From: Lepidodermella squamata
Taxonomy: Eukaryota; Gastrotricha
Reading direction: 5' to 3'
Assembly (NCBI GenBank): GCA_047495785.1
Contig: JBLDXI010000054.1
Span: forward strand, 62,001-126,000
DNA: 64,000 nt
In this document: positions 34,034 to 46,679 of the stretch, one piece after another
Layout: every line of letters begins with the position of its first letter
How positions within the stretch are numbered: position 1 is the stretch's first letter
Made by a program: the position numbers and the translations under genes
Notes under the pieces: model-generated
The model's database searches: none
The model's input: the letters and a program-made list of their open reading frames with translations, nothing else
Told to the model about the DNA's origin: nothing

Positions 34034-35627
34034 TAACTAATTGTAACCTACCGAGATGAGGGATTCATTCCGCACAGCTTTCACGGCTGATCGGGTAGTT
34101 GTGCTGGTCTTCATTGCAGCCGTTGATCTTGCCTTGAAAATAGCTCCAACAATCGGCTGCAGACCATCATTTATTGCCTCGTCGCTAGGTGTCAATGGCC
34201 AAATCTTAGCAGAAGCTATTGCTGCTGATGTCGTCGAAAAAGTGGAAGAACTCGTTGTTGTAGAAGTTACGGGACTGGTCGATGATCTCTTGACTAACTC
34301 ACTGCCCAAGGCAGCCCCTCGTCTTCTCAAATTGCCGATACTGAATTCATCTTTCCACATTGTTGCGACGTCCAAGGCAGTTTCGCCCCTGTCATTTGTT
34401 GCATTTACATCAACGCCGAAATCGAGCAAGGCCACAAGAGTATGCTCCCGATCTTTTGACAATGCTGCTGCGGACATTAGTGCGTTATAGCCCGAATAAC
34501 CCCTAAGGTCGAAATTGTAGCCTTTACTAGCCAGGTACTGTATAATTTCAACCAGGCCTAAGTCACCCACCTGCCAACTATTTCGCCATTGAAGGCGATA
34601 GTCGCAAGGTGCAAATTTCGACCTTGAATTGATGTAATTTTGTCCGATTTCGATGGCAAACTTGATAAAAGTTAAATGGACCGGGCTTGAAGGATCAATT
34701 CGACAAGCTTGAAGCAACATATTATCGCCTTCGTCATTACGAGCCTGCCTTTCGGCTCCTTGGTCGATCAAGTATTGAAGTAAAGCAAGGGAATAGCCAG
34801 TCTTTGCCGCAATCAGCAAAGGCGTGTTGCCTTCCTTGTCCCTCGCATTGACATCCATCTTGAACTGCTCGACCAGTAATTTAGCAAACGGCACGGGATC
34901 AGCAGTGTCAACCCGGCAAAGTAAGTGAAGGGCAGTTTGTCCGGCGGAGCTTCTGGAATCTGGCGATTCGAATGGTAACAAGTAGTAAACAAGCCGGAGA
35001 TATTCTTGAGTGATTGGGCCGTCAAAAGCAACCATCAACGCTGTTTGGCCCTTCTGGTCTCGAACATCAGTCCTTGCTCTGTACTTTTCAACTAGCAGTC
35101 TCACTAGGTCCAGCCGGCCATTTCTCGCTGCCCAGAGAAATGGAGATTCCGAATCAGCCCTGGTATCGATCACCTCCTCGACATTTTGACCGCTTTGCTG
35201 TTTGTAGGAGCCATTCGCATTTGCGCCATTTTGTAGTAGCAGTTCCACCATTTCGTAGCTCTGATTTGTTCGAATTGCATTGACTAAAGCCGGTGCTCGG
35301 TTTCCTGGTCGGTAAACTGCCGGGGAATTTGCGTTAACAAGCCCCAAATTCAAAAGTTGCTGAACTGAAGAGATTTGTCCCGACATAACAGCTTGGTTGA
35401 AAGCCTAAATCGATCACTTAAAACCTGAAGAACCTAAATATGGCCAAGGTCTTACGCTGTCGTAATCGATCGCCCTTGCGTGAATGATCGCACCCGTGAA
35501 ACATATTTCGAAGAAAATTACGTAGATCATTTAACTTCAAAATTGAGATTTTAAAGAGAAATTTCAAACAATGCTCAAAACAACGAGGTTTCAATGTTTT
35601 TTTCAGCTATCATTAGGCAATAAAATA

Positions 35628-35875
35628 CGATTCTACTACGGCATTGCTGAGCGTGGTCGGCCACGAGGTTTATTCACCTTAGGGGATTGTGTATTTTCTA
35701 GTTAGGTAAACGGCAATCATTCGACAACGAAATCTTTAAAATATTTGAAAAAACGCCCGAACCTTGGAGACACGAATGATTTTCATCTATTATTAAGATA
35801 TAAAACACGATACTACTGCGGCATTCTTGCCGAGCGTGGTCATCCAGGTTTGCCAAAGAGGTTTTTTCATGTGGG
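35628..35875 (-). promoter_or_regulatory. Paired conserved upstream block of unit 3
   Basis: Copies start near 35628 (GATTCTACTACGGCATTGCT) and 35810 (then CGTGGTCATCCAGG and AAGAGGTTTTTT). The arrangement is as in unit 2. Confidence 0.5.
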
Positions 35876-35879
35876 ATTC

Positions 35880-37219
35880 GTCTTTTTCTTCTACTCAATA
35901 ACGTGACGCCATGGTGTGTTTAACTCTGCGTCGTGTTTACATGGTCACCCAATTTCGCATCATGACCACTGTTTACTGAGATTTTGAATTCTGACAACAT
36001 TTCCCATCATTTTGAAATCTGGCTACATAGACCAAATATTTATGCACTTTACCTTCTTATTGATATTATTGTATATTTTGAAATCGGAAGGAGAGGAAAA
36101 AGAGGTATAACAGGCCACGCTAAGGTTCGCTGGGTGATCCTTACCCTTTGACGAAGGAGGACAGTTCTGTTGATATTCGGTAGCTGAAATCGGGTGAGAG
36201 TGCAGTAAACAAATGGAGAACATGGCGTGATTACTCCGGTTGCAGCGTCCCTTAAAACGACCAGCTCCCGGTCAATGTCCATCAATCTGAAACAGCTCAG
36301 ACCTGCAGGGAAGCCACCTACTCGCACTTCTACGAAAAAAATGCTGCAAAATTGAAATTAAAATGAAGCTCTATATATTCTATTTTTATATTTCCTTATC
36401 CACGGTAAAAAAACGGTGAGCTGCCGTTGTTGTAATATTGTTTCGTTTTCCTTCTGGTTACGTCGCTGTTACTGTACCAGCAATGCGGTCCAGCGCGGCT
36501 CTAATCTCCTACGCGGTTTTACGATAGCCGATTTATGGTCAAATTATATAAAAATTATTTGCATAGCCGGCATTACCCGGGATGACGTTCAATCCGCCAC
36601 CAATTTCGACGTTTGTTGTAGTCTGCTACTGATTTCGGCGTTTGTTAACCTGCATCTCTGTTGTAAACCTGTATGGTAGCCCTCATCAAATCCTTTCCCC
36701 TTTCCCGCCAATCGCGATAAAAGGTATGGGAACATTGAAGCGCAGAGAAGCGCCCTCTTCTTTTCCTAATGCAGCAGCCGCTGAGACTTCAAACCAATCC
36801 TCCCATCTTCCATGGTCAACCAAGGGAGAGTTTTCGAGAATGCGGGCCTGCCGGACGGATTAATCAACTCATCTACAACTACATGATACTAGATGATACT
36901 ACAACTTGTCTCCAGTCTTTTTAATTACACTTTGAAAAAGTGGCGGTTATTTTGTCTTCCAGTGAAGGGTGATGAGAGTGATGCTAAGTGATTGAGGTTG
37001 ATGCAGACAGGTGATCGTAATCAGGAATAAAAAGATCTCAATTTATCATGATTGCAAGTGAGAATTTAAAGCTACGGCGCATGCGCCGTTTCATGACAAT
37101 TTCTGATCGCAAGTGAGATCTCACTTTCAGCGCGCATGCGCGGTAATGATAAATTGTTTTATTGCTACGTGCGTTCGCATGATTTTAGGGTAGCCCAAAT
37201 TCACATGCGCGCGCATTAT
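35880..37219. other. Non-coding spacer between units 3 and 4
   Basis: 35880-36260 copies 23370-23765 (upstream of unit 2). 37075-37215 contains three GCGCATGCGC-type palindromes. Small open frames at 36416-36863 have no recognised similarity. No gene is called. Confidence 0.4.
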
Positions 37220-37221
37220 CA

Positions 37222-39433
37222 GTGAGAATCATGAAAAATTTCTATCCGGGCAGTTCTCGCGTTGCCGGCTTCGCCCTTCTTGCCGATGAGCGGAAGGCAA
37301 ATCTTCGAGTCGTGTTGGAAGAATTCAAGAAGTTCTACCAGCCAGACTTCTTCTTCGTCGACAAAGACTTTGATCAGATCGATCTTCTCGAGGAGATTTT
37401 TCCGAATGCCAAGGTGAGTATTGAAAATTTTCACCGACTGGGTTCTATATTCGATTTTTCAATTCGATTTTTCTCTGTTCATTTCATGTTCTCAAATACA
37501 TGAAAGTCGTTATCGCCACTCTTCAGAACCCGGCCGTTGCTGACCTCCTCGATTTCAAGAGCAGCGTGTTCGAGGCCTTGAAGCGACTGCTGAATGCGCG
37601 CACCCATAGGCGGACGTCGTTACGTCGAATGGTGCCAGTTGATCGGCGATGTAACTGTTAAAATCGCCCGCTCCGAGCCGCAATCGTTGCGCGACTACAT
37701 ACTTCGATCGCTGCTGGATGCCGAACAAGATGGTCGCCATGTGGGCGCTTTACCACCGTCGCTACCTTCCGCTCGCCTTCATTAACACCACCAATCTCAT
37801 CGAGCGGCTATTCGGCGACATGAAAGACTAAATCAAGGACCTGTTGCCCGCCCGTCCTTCCTGCGCTGAACTCGTTCCCTTGCTTCTCGATTTTCATCAG
37901 ACTAAACGCGACGAGGCTGTTTACGCGGTGTCTCGAATTCATCCTTTGAGCCAATTTTTTCAAAACGAAATCGACCAAGCTGTTCTTCACCTTTCCAAGT
38001 GAGTCGAACTCGATTTCTTTTCAGACTTCTGTTTAATTGTTACCTTTTATTACAGCTATATGGCATCCGTCTTTATCACAACGCTCTCACAACGCTCGAG
38101 ACTAGCGTCAATCTGCTGAAACTCATGCACGGCGGCGGTGTGCGACATCATTACCCAAATGGCGCCGTCGGCGAGTATCAAACGACTGCGAACTCTTGCA
38201 CGTGTTCAATTTTCGTCCAATCACGTGCGCCTTGTTGTCACGTTCTGTTCTATCGGCAGAGGTTCGACGAGCCGCTTTTCGATCTTGCGTTGTTCAATCA
38301 GTCGTACCACCACCCCATCGTCAACGACCAGCCGATTGTCACCGGACAGGTCAAAGACAGCTCGAGCCCGCTCAATTTCGATCTGGATTTCGACGAACAG
38401 TTGAACGAGATCGGTTACGAGGAGGCAGTGCGCCAGGCCCAACGGCCCAAGAAACCGTCCGATCCAGCCGTCCGGTATCGCGGAGTTTTCGACATTCTCC
38501 GTGTTCTAGCCGAGTTGACCGCGAATCATAGCGGTAAGCTGTACGATCACTACAAGGCCGAGTTCGAGCACCTGCTCTACTTCGTTCGCGCTGTCAAGCC
38601 GATCAGTATCTCTGACGGGCAACTCGACATGAAAAAAGGTTTGTCTCATCTGCCACGTCATTCTACGTCATTAAAATATGATTTACTGTTGTAGAGCCGC
38701 TCGTTACCTCGCAACTTCCGGCCTCGCCCGCACCTGCTCTCTCGGCGTGCGACCTCTCTGAACCTGGCGCCTCCGCCGCCTCGCCGCTCGATTTATCGCT
38801 CGTTCCATCGCCTCCCATCTCGCCGAGTCGATCAGAAGCATCGTTGCCCCAGTTCTGCGTCGATTTGAACTTGAAGCGGGGGGATCTGGCGATCCTGGAA
38901 GACAGCGAAGCCTACCTCAACAACCGCCACATCGACGCCGGCCAGAAGTTGCTGAAACCTTGTGAGGAATAGTGTTATGGAGACCACACTCATGGATAAA
39001 GCTGTTAACGCAAAATGGAAAATCAATAATTTGTGGATGAGGCAAAAAATCAGCAAAAAATGGTTATTTACAATTTATTACGCACCCTTTTTCAGCCACT
39101 CGCCATTACGCTCGTAAAAAATGCCAGTATCAGGTAGTAGGCGACACTTTTCACCTACTTGGATGCGGATGTTACCAATTTTGAACACATTTTCAGAATC
39201 CTCAGCTCATTTCCAATCGTATCCATGTAACGAAAATTTCTAATTTCCATTTTCAAGCTACGGCCGTGACTGAACCCGGTGAGTCGGCTCCGAAGAAAAC
39301 GAAGAAAGAGAAAGCGCCTGTCAAATTTACGGTCGACAGTGAAGTCGTCAGCTTTAAGGCCGGCTGTACGACCTCCGGGCGTCCTAGACAGAAACGCCAA
39401 CTCGGTTTCAAGGGCAACTTTAACAGGAAATAA
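37222..39433 (+). pseudogene. ZSWIM/MULE-type transposase-like gene, degraded
   Basis: Pieces in order: 37222-37413 with the MULE core (DFFFVDKDFDQIDLLEEIFP); 37518-37998 with FINTTNLIERLFGDMKD followed by an in-frame TAA (37828-37830) and at least one frame change; 38056-38638 with a SWIM zinc finger (CTCSIFVQSRAPCCH); 38695-about 38966; and 39255-39433, rich in Lys and ending near SGRPRQKR. Intron borders such as 37999/38055 and 38639/38694 look usable. Such genes descend from Mutator-like transposases and are common in invertebrate genomes. Codon-level GC is higher than in the surroundings. The stop and frame change suggest it is not functional as it stands. Confidence 0.7.
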
Positions 39434-39576
39434 CTGTGATGATTTCTCGTATAATCTGTAATCTCGCTAGCTCGATTTCACTTTGTCTAATAACTTGTAT
39501 CAACACAGCAACATGCTGAATAAACACTGTTGCGCCTTTTGTAGCAAACACGGCTTATTTCCTTACCTTTTGTATT

Positions 39577-39695
39577 GGGTGTAGCGAGTAAATTAACCGC
39601 ACCCGCTCTAACGCGCCACATAGGGTGTCGCTAGCAAAATGTATGCACCCTAGGGGTGCAGCGAGCAAATTGGATACACCTGCGCGCGGGTGCAA
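39577..39695. repeat. Three degenerate tandem units, about 40 bp
   Basis: GGGTG(T/C)AGCGAG(T/C)AAATT-like units near 39577 and 39655, with a variant near 39623, each ending in an ACCC/ACCT motif. Confidence 0.5.
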
Positions 39696-39726
39696 ATAGC
39701 ACACTCGTTATTATTTCATATTAAAA

Positions 39727-39736
<10 letters not shown>

Positions 39737-39802
<66 letters not shown>
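39737..39802. repeat. (AT)n microsatellite
   Basis: About 66 bases of AT dinucleotide with one ACAT break near 39760. Confidence 0.95.
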
Positions 39803-39805
<3 letters not shown>

Positions 39806-40049
39806 AATCACCAACTAAACGCTGCCGCTAATGCAAAGTGTCCTAAATCTGTGACCGAATCTTGAGCTTCACCTCGTCATTCTGACACCGGAGACGACGC
39901 CTTCCAGCATGATGCTGTGGCTGAAGTTGAAAAGCTGTCCGGAAACAGATTCTCCTTCTTCAATCATAAATCTCGCCATTACCTGCAATGTACTGAATTC
40001 TAGAAGAAGGCACTTGCTTCCATACATCAGTCAGCCCTAGCAAAACAAG

Positions 40050-40200
40050 ATGACAAGTTTCCCTCATCCTTGCTCGAAAACATTGAGAAGCTTTCGCACT
40101 TGGTTGGATGAGAAAATACTCAATCACATAGTTACTGCAGAATGCGAGCGCGGATTTTCGGTCATGAACCTGATTCACGTTCTGCTAAATTCAAATATTT
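40050..40200 (+). pseudogene. Possible hAT-type dimerisation-domain remnant
   Basis: The translation contains ECERGFSVMNLI followed by LLNSN, like the SERGFS.MN.IK...L motif at the C-terminus of hAT/KIAA1586-type proteins. It is about 50 codons only, with frame changes upstream. Weak call. Confidence 0.35.
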
Positions 40201-40855
40201 ATTGTTCGTGGCATTCGGTGGAGCTCAGGCTTTTGTCGATGATTCTCAGCATCTGGAATTAGCAGAATGCAGGTTTCTGGAACCAGCATGCGTTGCGGCA
40301 TGCAGTTTGCCGTTCGACTTGTGAAACCGATCCGGTTGCGACACCCCTGTACTTCGCATCCTGGCAGCGTAGACCGAGCGATGATGGCAGTGGGGACGAA
40401 CTGGTCGATATTGTGATTTAGAAAGCTCTGCTGTTGTCGCTGAAAGGTTTTCGTGTTTACGTTTGAACCCGAGCCCCATTTCGGCCCGTATGTGGTCACT
40501 TCACCACTCCGCGCTCGGGCCGGTCTATAACGTGCCCGTAAGCGACGTTTACTGTAAATTCGAAAGAATCAAGCTTCACTACACACGCGCCGGCAAAGCT
40601 GTTGGTCTGAGCACGGCGGACACCAATGGAAACCAGCGCTATTGCTCAGCACCGACTCGGGCCGCCGATCTGGAATGTGAGCCTACAAGATTTATTCATT
40701 ACCTAAATTTATTTATTTCTTTTAATGTTTTGCAATTATCGCTTGAGCGATCGAAGCAAATTTCAGAGAAAAAGAAAAATTGCGGCGAGAATTTGTGTCA
40801 AGAAGAAAAGGTGAAAAGGTTATTTAGCCTGCGAAATAAAGATGAGTGAAATTGC
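40201..40855. other. Non-coding or unresolved
   Basis: An open frame at 40463-40849 has no recognised family. 40339-40365 resembles part of AP2 intron 2. No gene is called. Confidence 0.3.
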
Positions 40856-41314
40856 ATATGACCGAAAATAAGTGAGAAGTGGGGTTTGGCGATATTGGCA
40901 CTGTGAGATTTTGATGCCGCTTTCAAGATCAATGAACGAGGAGTCGAGCGATATCAAAAAGAGGTCGATAGCCTAAGTTTTTCTTTGCATCAATTAAAAA
41001 TTTCATCGCGAAATAAATTCTGCTTCTATTTTCTTATGCGGACTTTAAATTTTCAGGGTAATCTGAGGTGAGGAATCTTGTGGGATGTTCACAAATTTGG
41101 ATGGAATGAAGCCATTGCTTCCACGTCAACCTAAAGCGATAAGCCTTTTCGGCGGCACTTTGGGGTCTCCCGACCATTGAGGTGGATGGGAGCCTCCCAG
41201 AGGTCTGAAATTTGAAAATTCGAAATCCTCAACAAACACTGAGAAATCCCAGAATCGTCCCACTTCACGCAGAAAATACGCCAAGCCCCACTTTTCACTT
41301 ATTTTCGGCCATAT
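40856..41314. mobile_element. Inverted-repeat element, about 40-bp ends
   Basis: ATATGACCGAAAATAAGTGA at 40856 is inverted at 41314 with a few mismatches and continues into AAGTGGGG(T/C)TTGGCG. The interior has no open gene. Target duplication is not resolved. Confidence 0.65.
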
Positions 41315-43010
41315 TTCATTTATCGAATGAATCACGCGTATTTCGAATAAATGATACAAATTCATCCGTTATCAGGATCTGCGTTCACAAAAAATCTCAA
41401 AACAAAATGGTGTAGAAGGCACGCGACCGCGCTTTCCTACGTTGACAAGACTTTTTATTTTCACTGAACGGCAATAAAATTTACGAATGCACATAATCCA
41501 TGATTGGCAATCAGCTTCAGAGAAGTCGGCCTAATGCCTAATTCCACTTATTTAAGGTCAGCCCCAGGGACTGGGGTCTCTACATTAATCACTTGCGTAC
41601 TTCCGAGACTAGTCGCGGGTTGTAGTTCCGACACTAGTTGTAGCCGTGGTCGTCAAATAGAACGGCATCGGTTTAGCCGTAATAGCTCCAGCGGCTCTTA
41701 GTGCGGATATAGCGTGAGTGTTGCCGTATATCAGCGCTAAATCAAGCGGAGAGTAGCCTTCGTCATTTAGCGCATTGAAATTAGCTCCAGCTGCAATCAA
41801 CTCGGCCACATTTAGTGTGAATTCTCGAGCTGAGAGGATGTGCAGAAGAGTATCTCCCTTGCGCAGTTTTCGATTGATATCGTACCCCTTTTGAACCAGA
41901 AACTTGGCAAAACCATCAAAGTCGTAGTATTTCAAAATAAGGGTCAGACACGTGTCATTATTCTTGTTCTGAGAATTCACGTCGACTCCAGTGAAATTTG
42001 CAAATAGCCAGGTCAGCGTGAGAAAGATGCTGTCATTCTCACAAGCCAACAAGAACGCGTTATTCCCATCTTTGTCAACAGCCGATAAGTCCGCACCTGA
42101 AGCGACGAGAAGATTGGCTACACTTTCCTTGCTTTCACTAGCTGCAATCATTAACGGAGTTTTACCAGTTGATTCTCGTTCCTCTAGGCCAATGCCAGGA
42201 GTCGCGATTAAAAATCTCGCCAGGTCTACGTCATTTTCACGTGCAGCTAGATGTAGCAATGTATAATTTGTGTATCGGTATTTGGTGGAAATAATCCTGA
42301 TTTTGACATCGGCCCGTTTCGATATCAGATATTCATAGACTTGAACGCGATCTGGCGACTTTAAGTACATGGCTGCGACTACAAGTGGAGTCCTGCCTTC
42401 GGTATCCTTGGCCGAAACAGAATTCCCGGCCTCCTCAATAGCGAATTTCACCACAGGGAGAGCAGGGATCACAGAGATCCGGCAAGCCTCGAAAATGATT
42501 TGATCCAAGTTTTTCGAAGCTCCTTCCGAAACGAGGAATTTAACGATTTCAAGATTCGTTGCCGTAGCGTCGAGAATTGCCGTTCTTCCGTTCGCTTCTA
42601 AATCGACATCTGCTCCGAATCGCACGAGCAATTTAACCAGATCAAGGCGATTTTGTTCAGCCGCAAGCATTAGAGCGGATTTCTTGAATTTCGGGTGAAT
42701 CGCATTTGCATCGCCGTCATTTTCGAGTAGAATCTGAAGCATTTCCAACGAAGCATTTGGAACACTCAAAGCAGCAGCCACCACTGGGATCACTGGAAAG
42801 TACTCGAAATACATGTGACCGTTCGACTGTTCGATTATGAGAGCGTCCCCGCGGGCTTGATTGAGTCGAATCATTTCACGAACAGCAGTGATGTTTCCAG
42901 CTTTGACTTTTTCAGCAAATTCCTAGCGAAAACACTATTTACACTTTCTTTTTTTATGCGCCCTACGCGAGAGGCGAGAGTGGAAAAGTTTGTGCCAAGC
43001 TATCCCGCAA

Positions 43011-43415
43011 CATAGAGAAAAAATGACCAGAGTAAGCACTCAAGCTAAAATTTTGATCTGCGTTATTATAGAAGTGCTTTCTCAAAACGGATATCTCCGT
43101 TTTCCACCAAATTTGCATGCCTATAGAACGAGAGCTGCTCTTTCACGTGGTAAAAGATTTGAGGTGGGCAATTGCTGCTCAGTCTTGATCTCATCAAAAT
43201 AAATGAAACCATAGTGAAAACGCGGTTTTTGTATCGCAACAACGGTTGGGTTGCCCACCTCAAATCTTATACCTCGTGAAAGAGCAGCTCGCGTTCTATA
43301 GGCATGCAAATTTGGTGGAAAACGGAGATATCCGTTTTGAGAAAGTCAACTTTGAATAAAAATTAAGATTTAGAAATTTAGCTTGAGTGCTTACTCTGGT
43401 CAATTTTTTCTCTAT
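43011..43415. mobile_element. Foldback element in unit 4 intron 2
   Basis: CATAGAGAAAAAATGACCAG at 43011 is inverted at 43415, and long inner arms (ACGGATATCTCCGTTTTCCA and on) also pair. Flanks repeat CCCGCAA, a 7-8 bp duplication of hAT type. A decayed copy is in unit 1 intron 2. Confidence 0.82.
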
Positions 43416-43499
43416 GCCCCGCAAGGAAACCGACGGTAGACAGCTGTAAATGGTTTGAATCAGTGTTTATATCAGGATCCTCGAGCTTTTTCAGACTAA

Positions 43500-43510
43500 G
43501 CCCCCCCCCC
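43500..43510. repeat. Poly(C) tract
   Basis: About eleven C in a row in unit 4 intron 2 (plus strand). The exact length may be affected by sequencing error. Confidence 0.7.
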
Positions 43511-44331
43511 TCAGCTAATGTGACTGCTTTTTCATTAAAACTAATTGTAACCTACCGAGATAAGGGATTCATTACGCCCAGCTTTCATGGCCGATCGCGT
43601 AGTTGTGCTGGTCTTCATTGCAGCAGTTGATCTTGCCTTAAAAATTGTTCCAACAATCGGCCGCAGACCATCATTAATTGCCTCGTCGCTCGGCGTTAAT
43701 GGCCAAATTTTAGCTGAATTCATTGCTAATGGTGTCGTCGAAATTGTGGATGCACCCGTGGTTGTTGTCGAAATTACGGGACTGGTCGATAATCTCGTGA
43801 CTAACTCACGGCCCAATGCAGCACCTCGTCTTCTCAAATTACCGATGCTGAATTCATCTTTCAACATTTTCGATATGTCCAAAGCAGTTTCGCCCCTGTC
43901 ATTTGTTGCGTTTACATCAACACCCAGATCGAGCAAGGCCACAAGAGTTCGCTCCCGATTCTTAGACGCTGCTGCAGACATGAGTGCAGTATAGCCCGCA
44001 TCTTTAGCCCGAATGTTGAAATTGTAGCCTTTACTGGCTAAGTACTGCATAATTTCAACAAGAGCCCAGTCGCTCACCTGCCACCCACTTCGCACTAAGC
44101 ACTTGTAGCCTGAAAGAAGCCAAAAAATGTGTAAGGTCTTACGCTGTCGTAATCGACCGCACTGTCGTAATTGCTCGTACTTGCGTGAATGATCGCACCC
44201 TTGAAACATATTTCGAACAAAATTATGTAAATGGATATCATTTCATTTCAAAACTCAGATGCTATAGAGAAATGTTAAATTTATGCTGAAATCAATGATA
44301 CATTTTTTCAGCTAATATTAAGATAAAAACA

Positions 44332-44395
44332 TGATTCTACTACGGCATTTACGAGCGTGGTCATCCAGGTTTGCCAAAGAGCTTTTTCACCTTTT
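44332..44395 (-). promoter_or_regulatory. Conserved upstream block of unit 4 (single copy)
   Basis: GATTCTACTACGGCATTTAC, then GAGCGTGGTCATCCAGG. Only one copy is present, as in unit 5. Confidence 0.5.
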
Positions 44396-46482
44396 TCCTA
44401 TGTTTTTCTTCTCAATAACGTGGCTCTATTGTGTGCTCAAGTTACGTTGATATGGTCACCTAGTTTCACATCATTTCCACTGTTTAGGCAACAAAATCGC
44501 TAATAGAGCCAGTACAGTGTGGTCTGAAACTAGTGAAGAACGTGCATTTCTTCAAGTAATGGCTGATGGTCTCCTCGCTAATGCATTGACATTGAATTAG
44601 GATTTAGGATAGACTGCTTACTGACGAGAAAAATGGTGATATGCCATGGGCGCCAGATGGTTAGCTGATTCGTCAACGCTTGACGGTATAGCAAAGAAAA
44701 TATTCGATTGGTTCCGTGACGGTTTGGGTTTCGGAAATAAAATTAATGAATAAAATTAATTTTTTGATCAATTAATTTGAAATTAACCGTCCGAGGATAA
44801 GTTGAGCAAGGCGTCAACATCTTAGTCACTTTTGCTGCAATAGCTGGAGGCAAACGCTACAGAAAGCTCGCCAACGCTCGATAGCTGAACGTTGAATTGA
44901 GACCAGCCCGATATCTATGTTTGCGAGGTCTTGCGTTTGAGTTACTTGGCAGAAATAGAATTGAAAATAGAGAGAGAATTCAGAGGGGGGATGGAGGGGA
45001 TCACCCTCCCCAGCTCGGCCGAGCCAGACGACAAACTGAGAATTTTGCTCCGACTCTGCTCGGTTCTTAGCCGAAATGACTAGTCGTTTTGGCAAAAACG
45101 GGAAAAGAAATGACACCCACTGCGGCAACCGGTAAAAAGTTGACTATCAAAAAGTGTTTTTTTGCTAACAGAAAAACTTTGAACACCAATGATATGTACA
45201 TATGATGCCTAGAACAAGTTCCAACGCTGATTTCAACGGTATAACTTTTATGAGCCTATCTGCCATCTGTGTTACGTAATAAGGCCCATAATGTGGCACT
45301 CCCGTCGCATTTACACGAGCTACTTCGTAATTATCGATGTTAATTACTTCGGTTATTGCGGCATCATTTTTTCTTTAACTCGAGTGAGCGCTGTTTTTAT
45401 TTTTGTGTGCAAATTTTATGGGCGCTGTTAACGAGTCACAGCAAGGTGATTTTGAGGTATCAAGTAATCGCGATTTCGAAATCACATTTTTGGCTGACAC
45501 CTGATCTATACAATTCTCCTACTGGAAAAGTAGAAACGATCGATTTATAAATTATAAAAATTCTTAAATTCTTGCCAAAATCCTCTTAAAACGAATAATG
45601 CTCCGAATCGCGTCACTGGGGCAGTTTCCAGCCACCCCGTACGGACATGTACTTGAAAAATAACCAAAATCAGAAAATATTGATAGTTTCGAGATGTTCT
45701 CATTATTTTCGTGGGTTTTGTTAAGCGTTCCTTTTTAAAGTCCAAACAGGAGCCTAATTTACAAATGTCATGTGACGACGTGTTGATTTCCTGATATGAT
45801 GTTTGAGAGTTAGTAGCTAAAAGTATCAATTGAGCTCAGATAGAGCGAATGAACAAAGTGCCACATATTGCAATGGCGTCTTCTGGCCATTTATTAGCTG
45901 GGCGCCGTAGGAAGCGATCCGGACGCTGATACGCTGGTACACTTGCTTAGGTGGGCGCTGAACGTTCGCAACATGCTGGGTTCGGATAGCCCGAGCGTAT
46001 CCTTCCTCCTTGATCATGGCGGCCGCAATGACCCAGGTGGTTCCCATGCCGGTTCATTCTGTAAAATCCTGCAAAAAATCAGCAAAATAATTATCAAATA
46101 ATGACTAAAATCAATCTAACCGCTAAAATCTACGCCGTGTTTCGTCCGGACTATAGACAATTCGCTTGACATCCGAGGCCCTCTTACCCGCGCTCTTGCT
46201 GCCGATATGTAGTAACCCTGCCTGAAGTCATAAGTCATCTTGTTGACAATTTAATTCTGAATGAAATTCGATAAAACTTTTGTAATTATTGGCTACGAAA
46301 TGATGCTTGGTGTCATTTTAATAGAAAAATACGCAAGTGATAACACATTTGACCGATTTTGATACGCAAGTGATAAAATACGCAAGTGACAAATACGCAA
46401 GTGAAGGTAATTCTTAATTTTCACTGTAGGATTTTTAGGAAAGTGGAGACCTGAAGAGGCTAAAAAGTGGAGACGTCTTTTT
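44396..46482. other. Non-coding spacer between units 4 and 5
   Basis: 44400-44600 is conserved upstream sequence of the units (compare 50290-50490). 46327-46405 holds four ATACGCAAGTGA(T/C)A motifs. Open frames at 44826-45128 and 45826-46047 show no known family. No gene is called. Confidence 0.4.
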
Positions 46483-46527
46483 GTCAGCCGGCGTGCTCTG
46501 CTTGAGGAGTCCTATCTACGTAACATG
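46483..46527. mobile_element. Solo end of the MULE-like family
   Basis: GGCGTGCTCTG then GAG.GTCCTATCTACGTAACATGC matches the inverted end of the element at 24751-25190. No partner end nearby. Confidence 0.6.
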
Positions 46528-46679
46528 CACGTGATAGGACCGCAAAATTCATGAAAATTGCATTTTTGTGAAAATCGCGGTCCAACAAATGTTTTTTAGT
46601 TGCGGTCCATGGTACAGACTGCTTTCCTGACAATCGACAATCGACATATAATCGAGAATATTTCTATCTCAGCAAAATA

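Larger units (their letters stand above)
28487..35530 (-). pseudogene. Secreted double-ankyrin gene, unit 3 (broken by transposons)
   Basis: Exon 1 35530-35456 (signal peptide two codons shorter) and exon 2 35404-34052 (domain A, open throughout) are intact. The donor after codon LIS at 34052 is kept. The first about 100 codons of domain B, with its acceptor, are missing where a LINE now lies (about 30705-33680). The rest of B is split into 29800-30704 and 28487-28680 by two DNA elements. A transcript could still give secreted domain A alone, stopping four codons past the donor (VGYN). So this is a damaged gene, possibly a short secreted form. Confidence 0.8.
41609..44241 (-). pseudogene. Secreted double-ankyrin gene, unit 4 (domain A mostly deleted)
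   Basis: Exon 1 44241-44143 is extended to 33 codons by a small internal duplication (NYDS, VDYDS). Homology to domain A starts only near 44098 (GWQVSDW), so about 285 codons are lost together with the normal acceptor. The nearest AG gives a shifted frame. The rest of A (to donor 43556) and all of B (42922-41609) are open. B ends early (TSVGTTTRD) without the GGWPGW end. 221 bp (42357-42577) are identical to units 2 and 3. Without a rescue splice the protein would be out of frame; domain B could still be made only from an internal start. Confidence 0.75.

Noticed and set aside
36416-36863. Small genes in the spacer upstream of unit 3
   Set aside because: Short frames, no signal, domain or conservation with other units.
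40463-40849. 128-codon open frame as a gene
   Set aside because: No recognisable domain; it borders repeat fragments. Reported only as unresolved sequence.
44826-46047. Minus-strand small open frames
   Set aside because: No family resemblance and no splice or promoter support.
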